NCBI GenBank assembly: GCA_937900325.1 | Contig: CALCEX010000118.1 | Location: 1-64,000, forward strand | Direction of reading: 5' to 3' | Source: an uncultured Clostridia bacterium | Lineage (GTDB): Bacteria; Bacillota; Clostridia; Christensenellales; CAG-138 | DNA: 64,000 nucleotides | Shown here: positions 23,945 to 30,996 of the stretch, piece after piece | Layout of the letters: each line of letters starts with the position of its first letter | How positions within the stretch are numbered: the stretch's first letter is position 1 | Translations under genes and position numbers: made by a program | The notes under the pieces: model-generated | Seen by the model: the letters and a program-made list of their open reading frames with translations, nothing else | Told to the model about the DNA's origin: nothing | Database searches by the model: none

Positions 23945-25297
23945 ATGATGACAGAAGAAGCACAGGCTGTTCTCCGGGATCTTGACGACCATAAATTCGC
24001 TAAGGTAAAGGAAGCTGTCCGCGATATGCATTACGCAGACGTCGCGGAGCTTTTTGAGTCCATAGAGGATCAGGAAACAGCCGTGCTGCTGTTTCGGCTG
24101 CTGCCCAAGGACACCGCGGCAGAGGTGTTCTCATATATGGAGAGCGAGAACCAGGAGCAGCTTTTGACGGTACTTACGGATAAGGAGCTCAGGCACATAC
24201 TGGATGAGCTGTATCTGGACGACTATGTGGACCTCATCGAGGAGATGCCCGCCAACGTGGTAAAGAGGGTATTAAAGAACTCCTCGCCGGAGAACCGCAA
24301 GCTCATAAACCAGTATCTGCAATACCCGGAGGATTCCGCCGGAAGCCTGATGACCAACGAGTACGTCTACCTGAAGCAGACGCTTACCGTGAATCAGGCG
24401 CTGGCTGTGATAAGGGCCAACGGCGTAGATAAGGAAACCATAAACAAATGCTACGTGCTGGACGACCAGCACCACCTTGACGGCGTAGTGAGCCTCAGGG
24501 ATCTGATACTTGCGGATCCCCACGCCAGGGTCGGGGACATAATGCGCACCAACGTGATAAGCGTGAACACCAACGACGACCAGGAGGAGGTCGCCAAGAT
24601 GTTCTCCAAGTACGATATGCTCTCCATGCCCGTTGTGGACAGGGAAAACAGGCTGGTGGGCATAATCACCATAGACGACGTGGTGGACGTGGTTCAGGAC
24701 GAGGCTACCGAGGACTTTGAGAAGATGGCAGGTATAGTGCCGAGCGAGGACACATACCTCAAGACCCCGGTTTTCACCATATTCAAAAGCCGCATAATGT
24801 GGCTGATGGTGCTGATGGTCTCCGCAATGGTATCCGGCGCGCTGATAACCCACTTTGAGGGGGCCATATCCGCGCTGCCGATACTTGTTTCCTTTATCCC
24901 GATGCTCATGGGCACCGGCGGAAACAGCGGCAGCCAGACCTCTACTACCGTAATACGAAGCATGGCGCTGGATGAGATAGAGCTTTCCGACTTCTTCCGC
25001 GTATGGTGGAAGGAGGTGCGGGTAGCGCTCCTTTGCGGCTTTGCCCTTGCGGTGGTGAATTATATAAGAATAGTATTGCAGTATCACGACTGCGCGGTGG
25101 CGCTTACCGTAAGCCTGACGCTTATAGTGACTGTGCTGGTGGCGAAATCGCTGGGCTGCATACTGCCTATGCTTGCAAAAAAGCTTAAGCTGGACCCTGC
25201 CCTCATGGCTTCGCCCATGCTTACCACCATAACCGACGCCTGCTCAATACTCGTGTTCTTCATATTCGTAATGGCGATACTGGGCGGAAGGCTGTAA
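23945..25297 (+). CDS. mgtE: Magnesium transporter MgtE
   Basis: A 450-residue MgtE. Order: N-terminal helical superfamily domain (about 10-130), two CBS domains (about 135-255) that sense cytosolic Mg2+, a plug helix, and five transmembrane helices (about 280-450) with the Pro-Met-Leu-Met-Gly-Thr-Gly-Gly-Asn-Ser-Gly-Ser-Gln filter region. Complete. AAGGAG precedes tandem ATG codons. Confidence 0.95.
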   Translation: MMTEEAQAVLRDLDDHKFAKVKEAVRDMHYADVAELFESIEDQETAVLLFRLLPKDTAAEVFSYMESENQEQLLTVLTDKELRHILDELYLDDYVDLIEEMPANVVKRVLKNSSPENRKLINQYLQYPEDSAGSLMTNEYVYLKQTLTVNQALAVIRANGVDKETINKCYVLDDQHHLDGVVSLRDLILADPHARVGDIMRTNVISVNTNDDQEEVAKMFSKYDMLSMPVVDRENRLVGIITIDDVVDVVQDEATEDFEKMAGIVPSEDTYLKTPVFTIFKSRIMWLMVLMVSAMVSGALITHFEGAISALPILVSFIPMLMGTGGNSGSQTSTTVIRSMALDEIELSDFFRVWWKEVRVALLCGFALAVVNYIRIVLQYHDCAVALTVSLTLIVTVLVAKSLGCILPMLAKKLKLDPALMASPMLTTITDACSILVFFIFVMAILGGRL

Positions 25298-25303
25298 AAA
25301 TAT

Positions 25304-25333
25304 CCAAAGGAGCGGCTTTTGGCCGCTCCTTTG
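25304..25333. terminator. Bidirectional terminator
   Basis: Stem CAAAGGAGCGGC/GCCGCTCCTTTG between convergent mgtE and the HTH regulator gene. Confidence 0.8.
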
Positions 25334-25346
25334 AAAAAGCACCCTT

Positions 25347-25871
25347 TCAGATGCATTCCACTCCATAGAGCCTGAGCGCCAAGCGGCGGACCAGCCGCCT
25401 GCGGTTCCGGCGCACCGTTGCGGGATCGCAGCGCAGGCGCAGCGCCGCGTCGGCGTCCTTTACGTTGTCGAAGTACTTCAGCTCTATGGTCAGATAATAG
25501 GGGTCCTCCCCTATGGAGCGCAGGGCGTGCTGCATTTTGCGGACTTCTCGCTCGTCCGCCGCCAGCCGCGCCCTGAGTTCTGCCATCTGGGCGGAATGTA
25601 CCTCCTCCGGCGTAAGGCGCATACCGGGGCGTATGAGGCGCACAAGGGACGCGGAGTGGCGCCTAAGCGCCTCCACGCCGCAGTTTTCCAGCTCCGTAAG
25701 CTCCTCGCGGTTGTCCTCTATGCGCTCGCGTATTATGGGCAGGGCGTACAGCCTGCGCTCCGTGGCCGCCATGGCCGCCTGGGCCGCGTTGCCGTCCCTA
25801 TGGCCTCCGCCATAGTATATATCCAGCGCGGGTACGCTCAGCATGTGGTTTTCGGCTTCAGAATGATTCAT
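25347..25871 (-). CDS. Phage-type HTH (sigma region 4-like) regulator
   Basis: A 174-residue protein: N-terminal coiled-coil-like helices (about 35-130, rich in Arg/Glu/Leu) and a C-terminal helix-turn-helix with an Arg-rich tail (about 135-174). The layout resembles DUF1492/ArpU-type late-gene regulators found in Gram-positive prophages. It is divergent from the terminase and portal genes; its promoter (25933-25962) is followed by a LexA-type box in the leader. GGAGGAT precedes ATG 25871. Inferred role: regulator of the packaging module. Specific family not certain. Confidence 0.65.
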   Translation of the reverse strand: MNHSEAENHMLSVPALDIYYGGGHRDGNAAQAAMAATERRLYALPIIRERIEDNREELTELENCGVEALRRHSASLVRLIRPGMRLTPEEVHSAQMAELRARLAADEREVRKMQHALRSIGEDPYYLTIELKYFDNVKDADAALRLRCDPATVRRNRRRLVRRLALRLYGVECI

Positions 25872-25901
25872 CTTCTGATCCTCCTTTGAATAGTAATGGC
25901 A

Positions 25902-25913
25902 GAACGTTTGTTC
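25902..25913. promoter_or_regulatory. LexA-type (SOS) box
   Basis: Palindrome GAAC-N4-GTTC, the Gram-positive LexA core. It lies just downstream of the minus-strand start point and on the -35 of a plus-strand promoter, so a bound repressor could block both directions. Confidence 0.55.
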
Positions 25914-25937
25914 GATTGTTTGCTGTAACCAGATAAT
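25908..25937 (+). promoter_or_regulatory. Possible promoter toward terL
   Basis: TTGTTC, 18-base spacer, GATAAT; its -35 overlaps the GAAC-N4-GTTC box. It would give a leader of about 225 bases before terL. Confidence 0.4.
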
Positions 25938-25962
25938 ACAACCCCGGGGAGAGCAACGTCAA
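25933..25962 (-). promoter_or_regulatory. Promoter of the HTH regulator gene
   Basis: On the minus strand TTGACG, 18-base spacer, TATTAT, about 60 bases before the start codon, with the LexA-type box in the early transcribed region. Confidence 0.65.
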
Positions 25963-25963
25963 T

Positions 25964-26170
25964 AATAAAAAACAAACTTATACCGAAAAAGGTACTTTAC
26001 TACGCAAACCTGCACAATTCGCGCCTTAAAAACGCCTTTAAACTGTCGTTGAAAGGCAGGCTCCGCAGGTTTATACTGAATACGGTGAAAAAAAGGCTCC
26101 GCGCCGGAAGGACGAACGAAAGGTTCGCCCTTTTTTGTTGCGTGAAATTTTCAGAAAGGAGGAAAACAGT
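25964..26170 (+). promoter_or_regulatory. Structured leader of terL with terminator-like hairpin
   Basis: No gene. A long-range stem AAACCTGC (26006-26013)/GCAGGTTT (26065-26072) and a hairpin CGAAC/GTTCG followed by six Ts (26112-26136) lie 35 bases before the terL ATG. The latter would act as terminator or attenuator of a transcript entering terL. Confidence 0.45.
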
Positions 26171-27514
26171 ATGATACTTGAGCTCAAGGGGATACCCAAC
26201 CCGAAGCAGGCGGAATTTTTCCGCTCTATTGCGCGGCACACGGCCTACGGAGGGGCCAGGGGCGGCGGCAAGAGCTGGGCCATGCGCAGGAAGCTGGTGC
26301 TGCTGGCGCTGAATTATCCCGGCCTTAACGCCCTCATAATGCGGCGGACGCTGCCGGAGCTGAGGGAAAACCATGTCATACCGCTGCTCAAGGAGCTTAA
26401 AGGGGCCGCAAAATACAACGCGGCGGAGCGAGTATTCAGGTTTCCCAACGGCAGCAGGCTGCGGCTTGGCTATTGCGACAGCGCCGGCGACGTCTATCAG
26501 TACCAGGGGCAGGAATACGATGTGATAGGCCTTGAGGAGGCGACCCACTTTACCGAGGAGCAGATGCAGTTTCTCACCACCTGCAACAGGACGGTGCGGC
26601 GGGACTTTTCCCCGCGGATGTACTATACCTGCAACCCCGGCGGCGTAGGCCACGGCTGGGTAAAGCGGCTGTTTATAGACAGGGCGTACAGGCGGGGGGA
26701 GCGGGCGGCGGACTATGCCTTCATACCCGCGAGGATATACGACAACCCCGCGCTCGTCACCGCCGACCCGGAATACCTGAGGCAGCTTGAAAACCTGCCG
26801 GACGAGCTGCGCCGGGCCTACCTGGACGGGGACTGGGACGTGCTGGCGGGGCAGTTCTTCAGGGAATTCTCCCGGGCGAGGCACGTTATCGAGCCCTTTG
26901 AGCTGCCGGGCTGGTGGCGAAGGTTCCGCTCCATAGACTGGGGCTACAACGATCCCTGCGCCGTGCTCTGGCACGCGGTGGACGGGGAGGGCAGGGTGTA
27001 TACCTACCGCGAGCTGTATCTGCGCTATACCCGGGCCGATGAGGTCGCGGAGCGTATAGTGAAGGAATCGGAGGGGGAGGACATAGCCTATACCGTGGCG
27101 TCGCCGGATATGTGGCAGAAGCGCGGCGCGGTGCTCAAGGCCAACGGCGGCTTTGAGGGGGAAAGCATAGCGGAGCTTTTTTCGCTTTCCGGGGTACCCC
27201 TTACCCCCGCGGACAATTCCCGCGTTGCGGGCTGGCAGCGGGTGCGAAGCTACCTTGCGGACGCGGAGGACGGCGAGCCGCGCCTCAGGATATTCTCCTG
27301 CTGCAAAAGCCTTATACGCACGCTGCCGGGGCTGATATTCGATGAACGGGACCGGGAGGACGCGGCCCAGGGGGAGGATCACGCCCCGGAATCCCTCCGC
27401 TATGCGCTCATGTCCCGCCCCGCCGCGGCGGCGGAGCCCAGGAGAAGGAGCAGCCCCGCCTACGACCCCTTCAGCGAGGAGAGGGAGGCCGGGCCGGGCT
27501 TTCTTGCAAAGTAA
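26171..27514 (+). CDS. Phage terminase large subunit
   Basis: A 447-residue TerL with both domains intact. ATPase: Walker A Gly27-Gly-Ala-Arg-Gly-Gly-Gly-Lys34-Ser, Walker B ending Glu122-Glu123, and a Thr-Cys-Asn-Pro-Gly-Gly motif (153-158). RNase H-like nuclease: Ser-Ile-Asp256-Trp-Gly-Tyr-Asn-Asp and Ser-Pro-Asp313. It packages DNA into phage heads and cuts it. The start has AAAGGAGG upstream; the portal gene follows after 26 bases. No capsid, protease or tail genes are nearby. The codon use matches the host, and no decay is visible. Confidence 0.93.
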   Translation: MILELKGIPNPKQAEFFRSIARHTAYGGARGGGKSWAMRRKLVLLALNYPGLNALIMRRTLPELRENHVIPLLKELKGAAKYNAAERVFRFPNGSRLRLGYCDSAGDVYQYQGQEYDVIGLEEATHFTEEQMQFLTTCNRTVRRDFSPRMYYTCNPGGVGHGWVKRLFIDRAYRRGERAADYAFIPARIYDNPALVTADPEYLRQLENLPDELRRAYLDGDWDVLAGQFFREFSRARHVIEPFELPGWWRRFRSIDWGYNDPCAVLWHAVDGEGRVYTYRELYLRYTRADEVAERIVKESEGEDIAYTVASPDMWQKRGAVLKANGGFEGESIAELFSLSGVPLTPADNSRVAGWQRVRSYLADAEDGEPRLRIFSCCKSLIRTLPGLIFDERDREDAAQGEDHAPESLRYALMSRPAAAAEPRRRSSPAYDPFSEEREAGPGFLAK

Positions 27515-27540
27515 GGAACGAACAAAAAAGGAGATATCAT

Positions 27541-29193
27541 ATGCAGACCATACAGGAAAATATCAACGTTCAGGCCATATACGGCCTGTTTGAGGAATAC
27601 AGGAACGCCTACGGCAGGGAGTGGGAGCGCCTGGAGAGGTGCGAGAGGATGTACCGGGGCGATCACTGGCACGACGTGCCGGAGGCGGACCCAAATGAGC
27701 CCCGGCCCGTCACGCCAATAATCCAATCCACCATAGAAAACATCAGGGCGGATCTTATGGATCAGTGCCCGGAGGCCATAATCACCGCGGACAGCCCGGA
27801 ATACGGCGAGATAGCGGAGCTGCTTACCGGCGCGATAAGGGAAAACCATATCCGCGCCGGATACGCGGGAGAGTACGCCAAGCTCGCCCACGACCTGCTG
27901 GTGGGCGGGTATATGGTACAGGAGGCGGGCTTTGACAAGAGGCTCAACTGCGGCATGGGCGGCGCGTTCATCCGCGAGGTAGACCCCAGGAGCATAATGT
28001 TCGACCCCTTATGCCCCGATATAGGGGACGGCAGGGCGGTGTTCAAGTTCGCCCCCTATCCCCGCGCCTGGTTCCGGCAGCATTATCCCGATAAGGAGCG
28101 GGAAATGGAGGCGGACGGGCTGCTGCTCAAGCCCGTTCGGGACAGCCTGCTCACGGTATCCGACGACGACAGCATAATGCTTATCGAATGCTGGCTCCGG
28201 GAATACGACCCGGATACCGACAGGTACTCCGTCAGGATGCTCAAGCTTGCCGGCGGCGTGCTGCTGGAGGACAGCGCAATTCAGCGCCCGGAGGGCTATT
28301 ATGCCCATGGGGAATATCCCTTCGTGGTGACCGCACTGTATCCCAGAAGGGGAAGCTGCCTTGGCCTTGGCCTTGTGGATATGTTTGAGAACCAGCAGCT
28401 TTATTCGGATAAGCTGGATCAGATAGTGCTGAAAAACGCGCTGATGGCAAGCCATAACAAGCTGCTGGTCACCGGCGCCTCGGGCTTTGATATAGACGAC
28501 CTGAGGGACTGGTCAAAGGAGGTGCATCGCGGCGAGAACCTCAACGGCGTAACATGGTTCTCTACCGCCCCGCTGCCCGGCTACATACTGGATTATATCC
28601 GCTCCATGCGAAACGGCATAAAGGAGGAATCCGGCGCAAACGACTTCTCGCGGGGAATGGCCGCGGGGGGCGTTACCGCGGCCTCCGCGATAGCCGCGCT
28701 GCAGGAGATGAGCAGCAAGCGGAGCCGCATGGCGGTAAGGGCCATACACGACGCCTTTGAGCAGGCGGTGAGATTGGAGATAGAGGTGGAGAGGGAGTAC
28801 TGCATATTCCCGAGAAAGGTACGCCTGAAGAACCGCACGGATACCCTGATCGCCAATAAGCTAATGAAAAAGACCGCCCTCGGCAACGATATACCCCTGG
28901 AATTTACCGTATCCGTAAAGGTGCAGCGGGAGAACCGCTTCTCCGTCGCCGCCCATAACGAGCTCATGCTCAGTATGCTCAAGTGCGGCATGATAACCGC
29001 CGACGTGGCCCTCGAAATGATGGTATTTGACGGAAAGGAGCAGGTCCAGGAGCTTATGGCGAAAAAGCTGAAGGAAGCGGAAAGCAAGGCCGAAGGCGAG
29101 AGGCAAAAGGAGGGAGAGCAGGATGATCCCCGGGAGGAAGGCGGCCCGATAGAGAAGGAGCTTGCGGCTAAGAACGGGCAGAGCGCGGCATAA
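27541..29193 (+). CDS. Phage portal protein, P22-like
   Basis: A 550-residue portal protein of the podovirus/P22-like family: N-terminal helices, a wing/stem region with Asp-Pro-Arg-Ser-Ile-Met-Phe-Asp-Pro (about 147-155), a Glu-Cys-Trp-Leu-Arg-Glu strand, the conserved Asn-Gln-Gln-Leu-Tyr-Ser-Asp helix and a Gly/Ala/Thr-rich loop (Met-Ala-Ala-Gly-Gly-Val-Thr-Ala-Ala-Ser). The C-terminal tail is highly charged Lys/Glu/Asp. It forms the DNA entry ring that TerL docks on. Intact and directly after terL with GGAGAT upstream. Confidence 0.9.
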   Translation: MQTIQENINVQAIYGLFEEYRNAYGREWERLERCERMYRGDHWHDVPEADPNEPRPVTPIIQSTIENIRADLMDQCPEAIITADSPEYGEIAELLTGAIRENHIRAGYAGEYAKLAHDLLVGGYMVQEAGFDKRLNCGMGGAFIREVDPRSIMFDPLCPDIGDGRAVFKFAPYPRAWFRQHYPDKEREMEADGLLLKPVRDSLLTVSDDDSIMLIECWLREYDPDTDRYSVRMLKLAGGVLLEDSAIQRPEGYYAHGEYPFVVTALYPRRGSCLGLGLVDMFENQQLYSDKLDQIVLKNALMASHNKLLVTGASGFDIDDLRDWSKEVHRGENLNGVTWFSTAPLPGYILDYIRSMRNGIKEESGANDFSRGMAAGGVTAASAIAALQEMSSKRSRMAVRAIHDAFEQAVRLEIEVEREYCIFPRKVRLKNRTDTLIANKLMKKTALGNDIPLEFTVSVKVQRENRFSVAAHNELMLSMLKCGMITADVALEMMVFDGKEQVQELMAKKLKEAESKAEGERQKEGEQDDPREEGGPIEKELAAKNGQSAA

Positions 29194-29223
29194 TAGGAAA
29201 AAACACAAAGGGAGGATAGGACA

Positions 29224-29373
29224 TTGAAGAAGGGAAAGGACATGGAGGATATTACCAATACCCTGAGGGGAGAGGGCAGGCGCGGGATACCGTCAGACGT
29301 TATGGGCAGCTACACCGGCATATATGACGACGAGGAGGATATGCAGCCGGTGCAGGACGCGGACGACCTTTAA
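29224..29373 (+). CDS. 49-residue acidic protein of the packaging module
   Basis: TTG start with GGAGG 8 bases upstream. The product has a basic N terminus (Met-Lys-Lys-Gly-Lys), a core Ser-Asp-Val-Met-Gly-Ser-Tyr-Thr-Gly and an acidic end Pro-Val-Gln-Asp-Ala-Asp-Asp-Leu. It lies 30 bases after the portal gene and before a strong terminator, so it closes the operon. Small proteins with this kind of Gly-Ser-Tyr-Thr-Gly and Asp-Ala-Asp-Asp-Leu end seem familiar from Clostridia but I cannot name a family. Confidence 0.65.
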   Translation: MKKGKDMEDITNTLRGEGRRGIPSDVMGSYTGIYDDEEDMQPVQDADDL

Positions 29374-29380
29374 AGAAAAA

Positions 29381-29406
29381 AAGAAGCGGCCGAAAGCCGC
29401 TTCTTT
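29381..29406. terminator. Terminator of the terL-portal operon
   Basis: Stem AAGAAGCGGC/GCCGCTTCTT, A-run before, T-rich after; also serves the convergent lipoprotein gene. Confidence 0.8.
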
Positions 29407-29415
29407 GGAGCTGCG

Positions 29416-30639
29416 CTACATTATTTCAAAGGAGTTAAGGCAGTATCCATCGCCGAGCTTTATAAACTCTGCCGAGGCTGCTGCTGCTGCGGCGGCGTCC
29501 GCCGCGCCGGGGGCGCCGCTCATGAGCACGCCGGTTACGGTGAGGCCGCCATCGTCAGTCAGCATTGCGTCCTCGCTCTGGAAGCCATAGAAGGGAGTGA
29601 CCCGGGTGAGCTTTACGGAGCCATCCCCGGTAAATTCCACGCCGGGGCCGCTTTCCGGCGGCATAGCGGAGGAGAGGGGGAATTTATACGCGGAGCGGTA
29701 TTCCTCCTCTGTGACGGTGCGGTGATCCCGGCCCTGAAGCCAGTACTCCCTGCAATAGGCCACGCCCTGGTCTCCTGTGGGTATGGAGCTTAGGCTGGTG
29801 AAGTCGGGGCCGCAGGCCGCCGCCGCGGCGTTGAGCATGGGCAATATACTGGCATACTCATCTGCGGTTATCACATCGCCCACGAAGTCAGGGTAAAGGG
29901 CGCTCTGGCCAAAGCTGAATTCCTGCTCGCCCATGGATTCATCCGCGACCGTTCCCGCGGGAAGGTATACGGTATAGCCCTCGTCCCCAACGGAAAAGCC
30001 GTTGTAAAGATCCAGCCGTTCCGCTATGTCCTCCTGAGTGAGGTCGCTGTAATAGCTGCCGTCGTCGGCTATTATGTTCCATATCTGCTGCGCTACGGTA
30101 TCCTCCGGGTAATAGAGGCCGGATACGGAGGCGAGGCTCTGCTCATTGCCGTCGGAGTCCAGCACGATAAGATAGCGGCCGCGCTCCGGCTCGCCGTCCT
30201 CAAGGAAGGATATGGTCTCGGTAAACATTATGTTTGTGTATTCCCCCTGCAAGGGTTCAGCCCTGAATACAGAAAACTCGACCCTGGTATTGGGTATGAA
30301 GCTGCCCTCGCGCTCAGAGAGTGGAAGCTGCTCGGCGGTTATCCTCGTGTTCAGCTCGTCCTCATATTCGGCTACGGCCTCATTCATGGCGGCGTTTTGA
30401 AACACCGGGAGCCGCAGCTCCAGCATGAACCTTGCCGTATCCTCATCTGAGCCCTCAGGATAGTATACGGTTTTTGTCTCTGATGTATAGCCGTCTTTGG
30501 AGGGGGCGGCGGTCGCCTCCGGCGCGGGGAGGGGCGTGACGGCAGCGTCTGTTACAGGCTGCTCCGCCGGCCTTGCGCAGGCGCAAAGAAGCAGCGCCGC
30601 GAGAAAGGGGGATATTATCGCGAAAAGGGCTTTACGCAT
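29416..30639 (-). CDS. Lipoprotein with DUF3298-like domain
   Basis: A 407-residue lipoprotein: signal peptide ending Leu-Cys-Ala-Cys (about Cys21), Pro/Thr/Ala linker, then a domain with alternating strands (Thr-Lys-Thr-Val-Tyr-Tyr-Pro, Asn-Ala-Ala-Met-Asn) that resembles the DUF4163/DUF3298 sensor domains found in RsiV-type proteins, including a Leu-Thr-Gln-Glu-Asp-Ile segment. The start at 30639 has GAGGAG upstream. An Ala-run (about nine Ala) lies near the C terminus. It sits inside the phage-derived region but on the opposite strand and looks like host DNA. Confidence 0.6.
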   Translation of the reverse strand: MRKALFAIISPFLAALLLCACARPAEQPVTDAAVTPLPAPEATAAPSKDGYTSETKTVYYPEGSDEDTARFMLELRLPVFQNAAMNEAVAEYEDELNTRITAEQLPLSEREGSFIPNTRVEFSVFRAEPLQGEYTNIMFTETISFLEDGEPERGRYLIVLDSDGNEQSLASVSGLYYPEDTVAQQIWNIIADDGSYYSDLTQEDIAERLDLYNGFSVGDEGYTVYLPAGTVADESMGEQEFSFGQSALYPDFVGDVITADEYASILPMLNAAAAACGPDFTSLSSIPTGDQGVAYCREYWLQGRDHRTVTEEEYRSAYKFPLSSAMPPESGPGVEFTGDGSVKLTRVTPFYGFQSEDAMLTDDGGLTVTGVLMSGAPGAADAAAAAAASAEFIKLGDGYCLNSFEIM

Positions 30640-30748
30640 ATGCACGTCTCCTCGGTGATCCTGATTTTCAGCTTCAGGATAACACAAAAGCGGAGCGCGC
30701 TTCAACGCATACCAAAAAAATTAACAAATATCACGGAAAGGAGCCAAT

Positions 30749-30949
30749 ATGGGAGAGGATAAAAAGCAGGACGTCCTGCAGAAGGACAGGAGCGAGGCGC
30801 TGGATTGCCTGAGGGACATATGCGCCAACGGGGGAAAGGACTCGGACCGAATATCCGCCGCCAAGCTGCTGCTGGAATACGGCGAAGGCGAAAGCGACAG
30901 CACGCTCACCGTCATAATGGAGGGCGCGGCCGGGGAGTATGGAAAATAA
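30749..30949 (+). CDS. Small terminase-small-subunit-like protein
   Basis: A 66-residue protein with one helical repeat unit (Ala-Leu-Asp-Cys-Leu-Arg-Asp-Ile then Arg-Ile-Ser-Ala-Ala-Lys-Leu-Leu-Leu-Glu-Tyr) and a short strand (Thr-Val-Ile-Met-Glu-Gly). This resembles small proteins encoded next to portal/TerL genes in Gram-positive phages, some labelled terminase small subunit. AAAGGAG precedes the ATG; a strong terminator follows. Separated from the portal operon by the lipoprotein gene. A TerS role is inference. Confidence 0.55.
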   Translation: MGEDKKQDVLQKDRSEALDCLRDICANGGKDSDRISAAKLLLEYGEGESDSTLTVIMEGAAGEYGK

Positions 30950-30950
30950 A

Positions 30951-30978
30951 AAAGGGGGGGTGACCCCCCTTTTTTTAT
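30951..30978. terminator. Intrinsic terminator
   Basis: G-run/C-run stem (about AAGGGGGG/CCCCCCTT) with loop GTGA and T-run, between convergent genes. Confidence 0.75.
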
Positions 30979-30996
30979 TTGTCCGTATTTTTGGCT

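Noticed and set aside
26112..26126. Second LexA box (CGAAC-N5-GTTCG) before terL
   Set aside because: Spacer is five, not four, and the sequence is better explained as the stem of a terminator-like hairpin with a T-run.
26000..27382. 460-codon open frame antisense to terL
   Set aside because: Pro/Arg/Val-rich mirror of an intact TerL; no start context.
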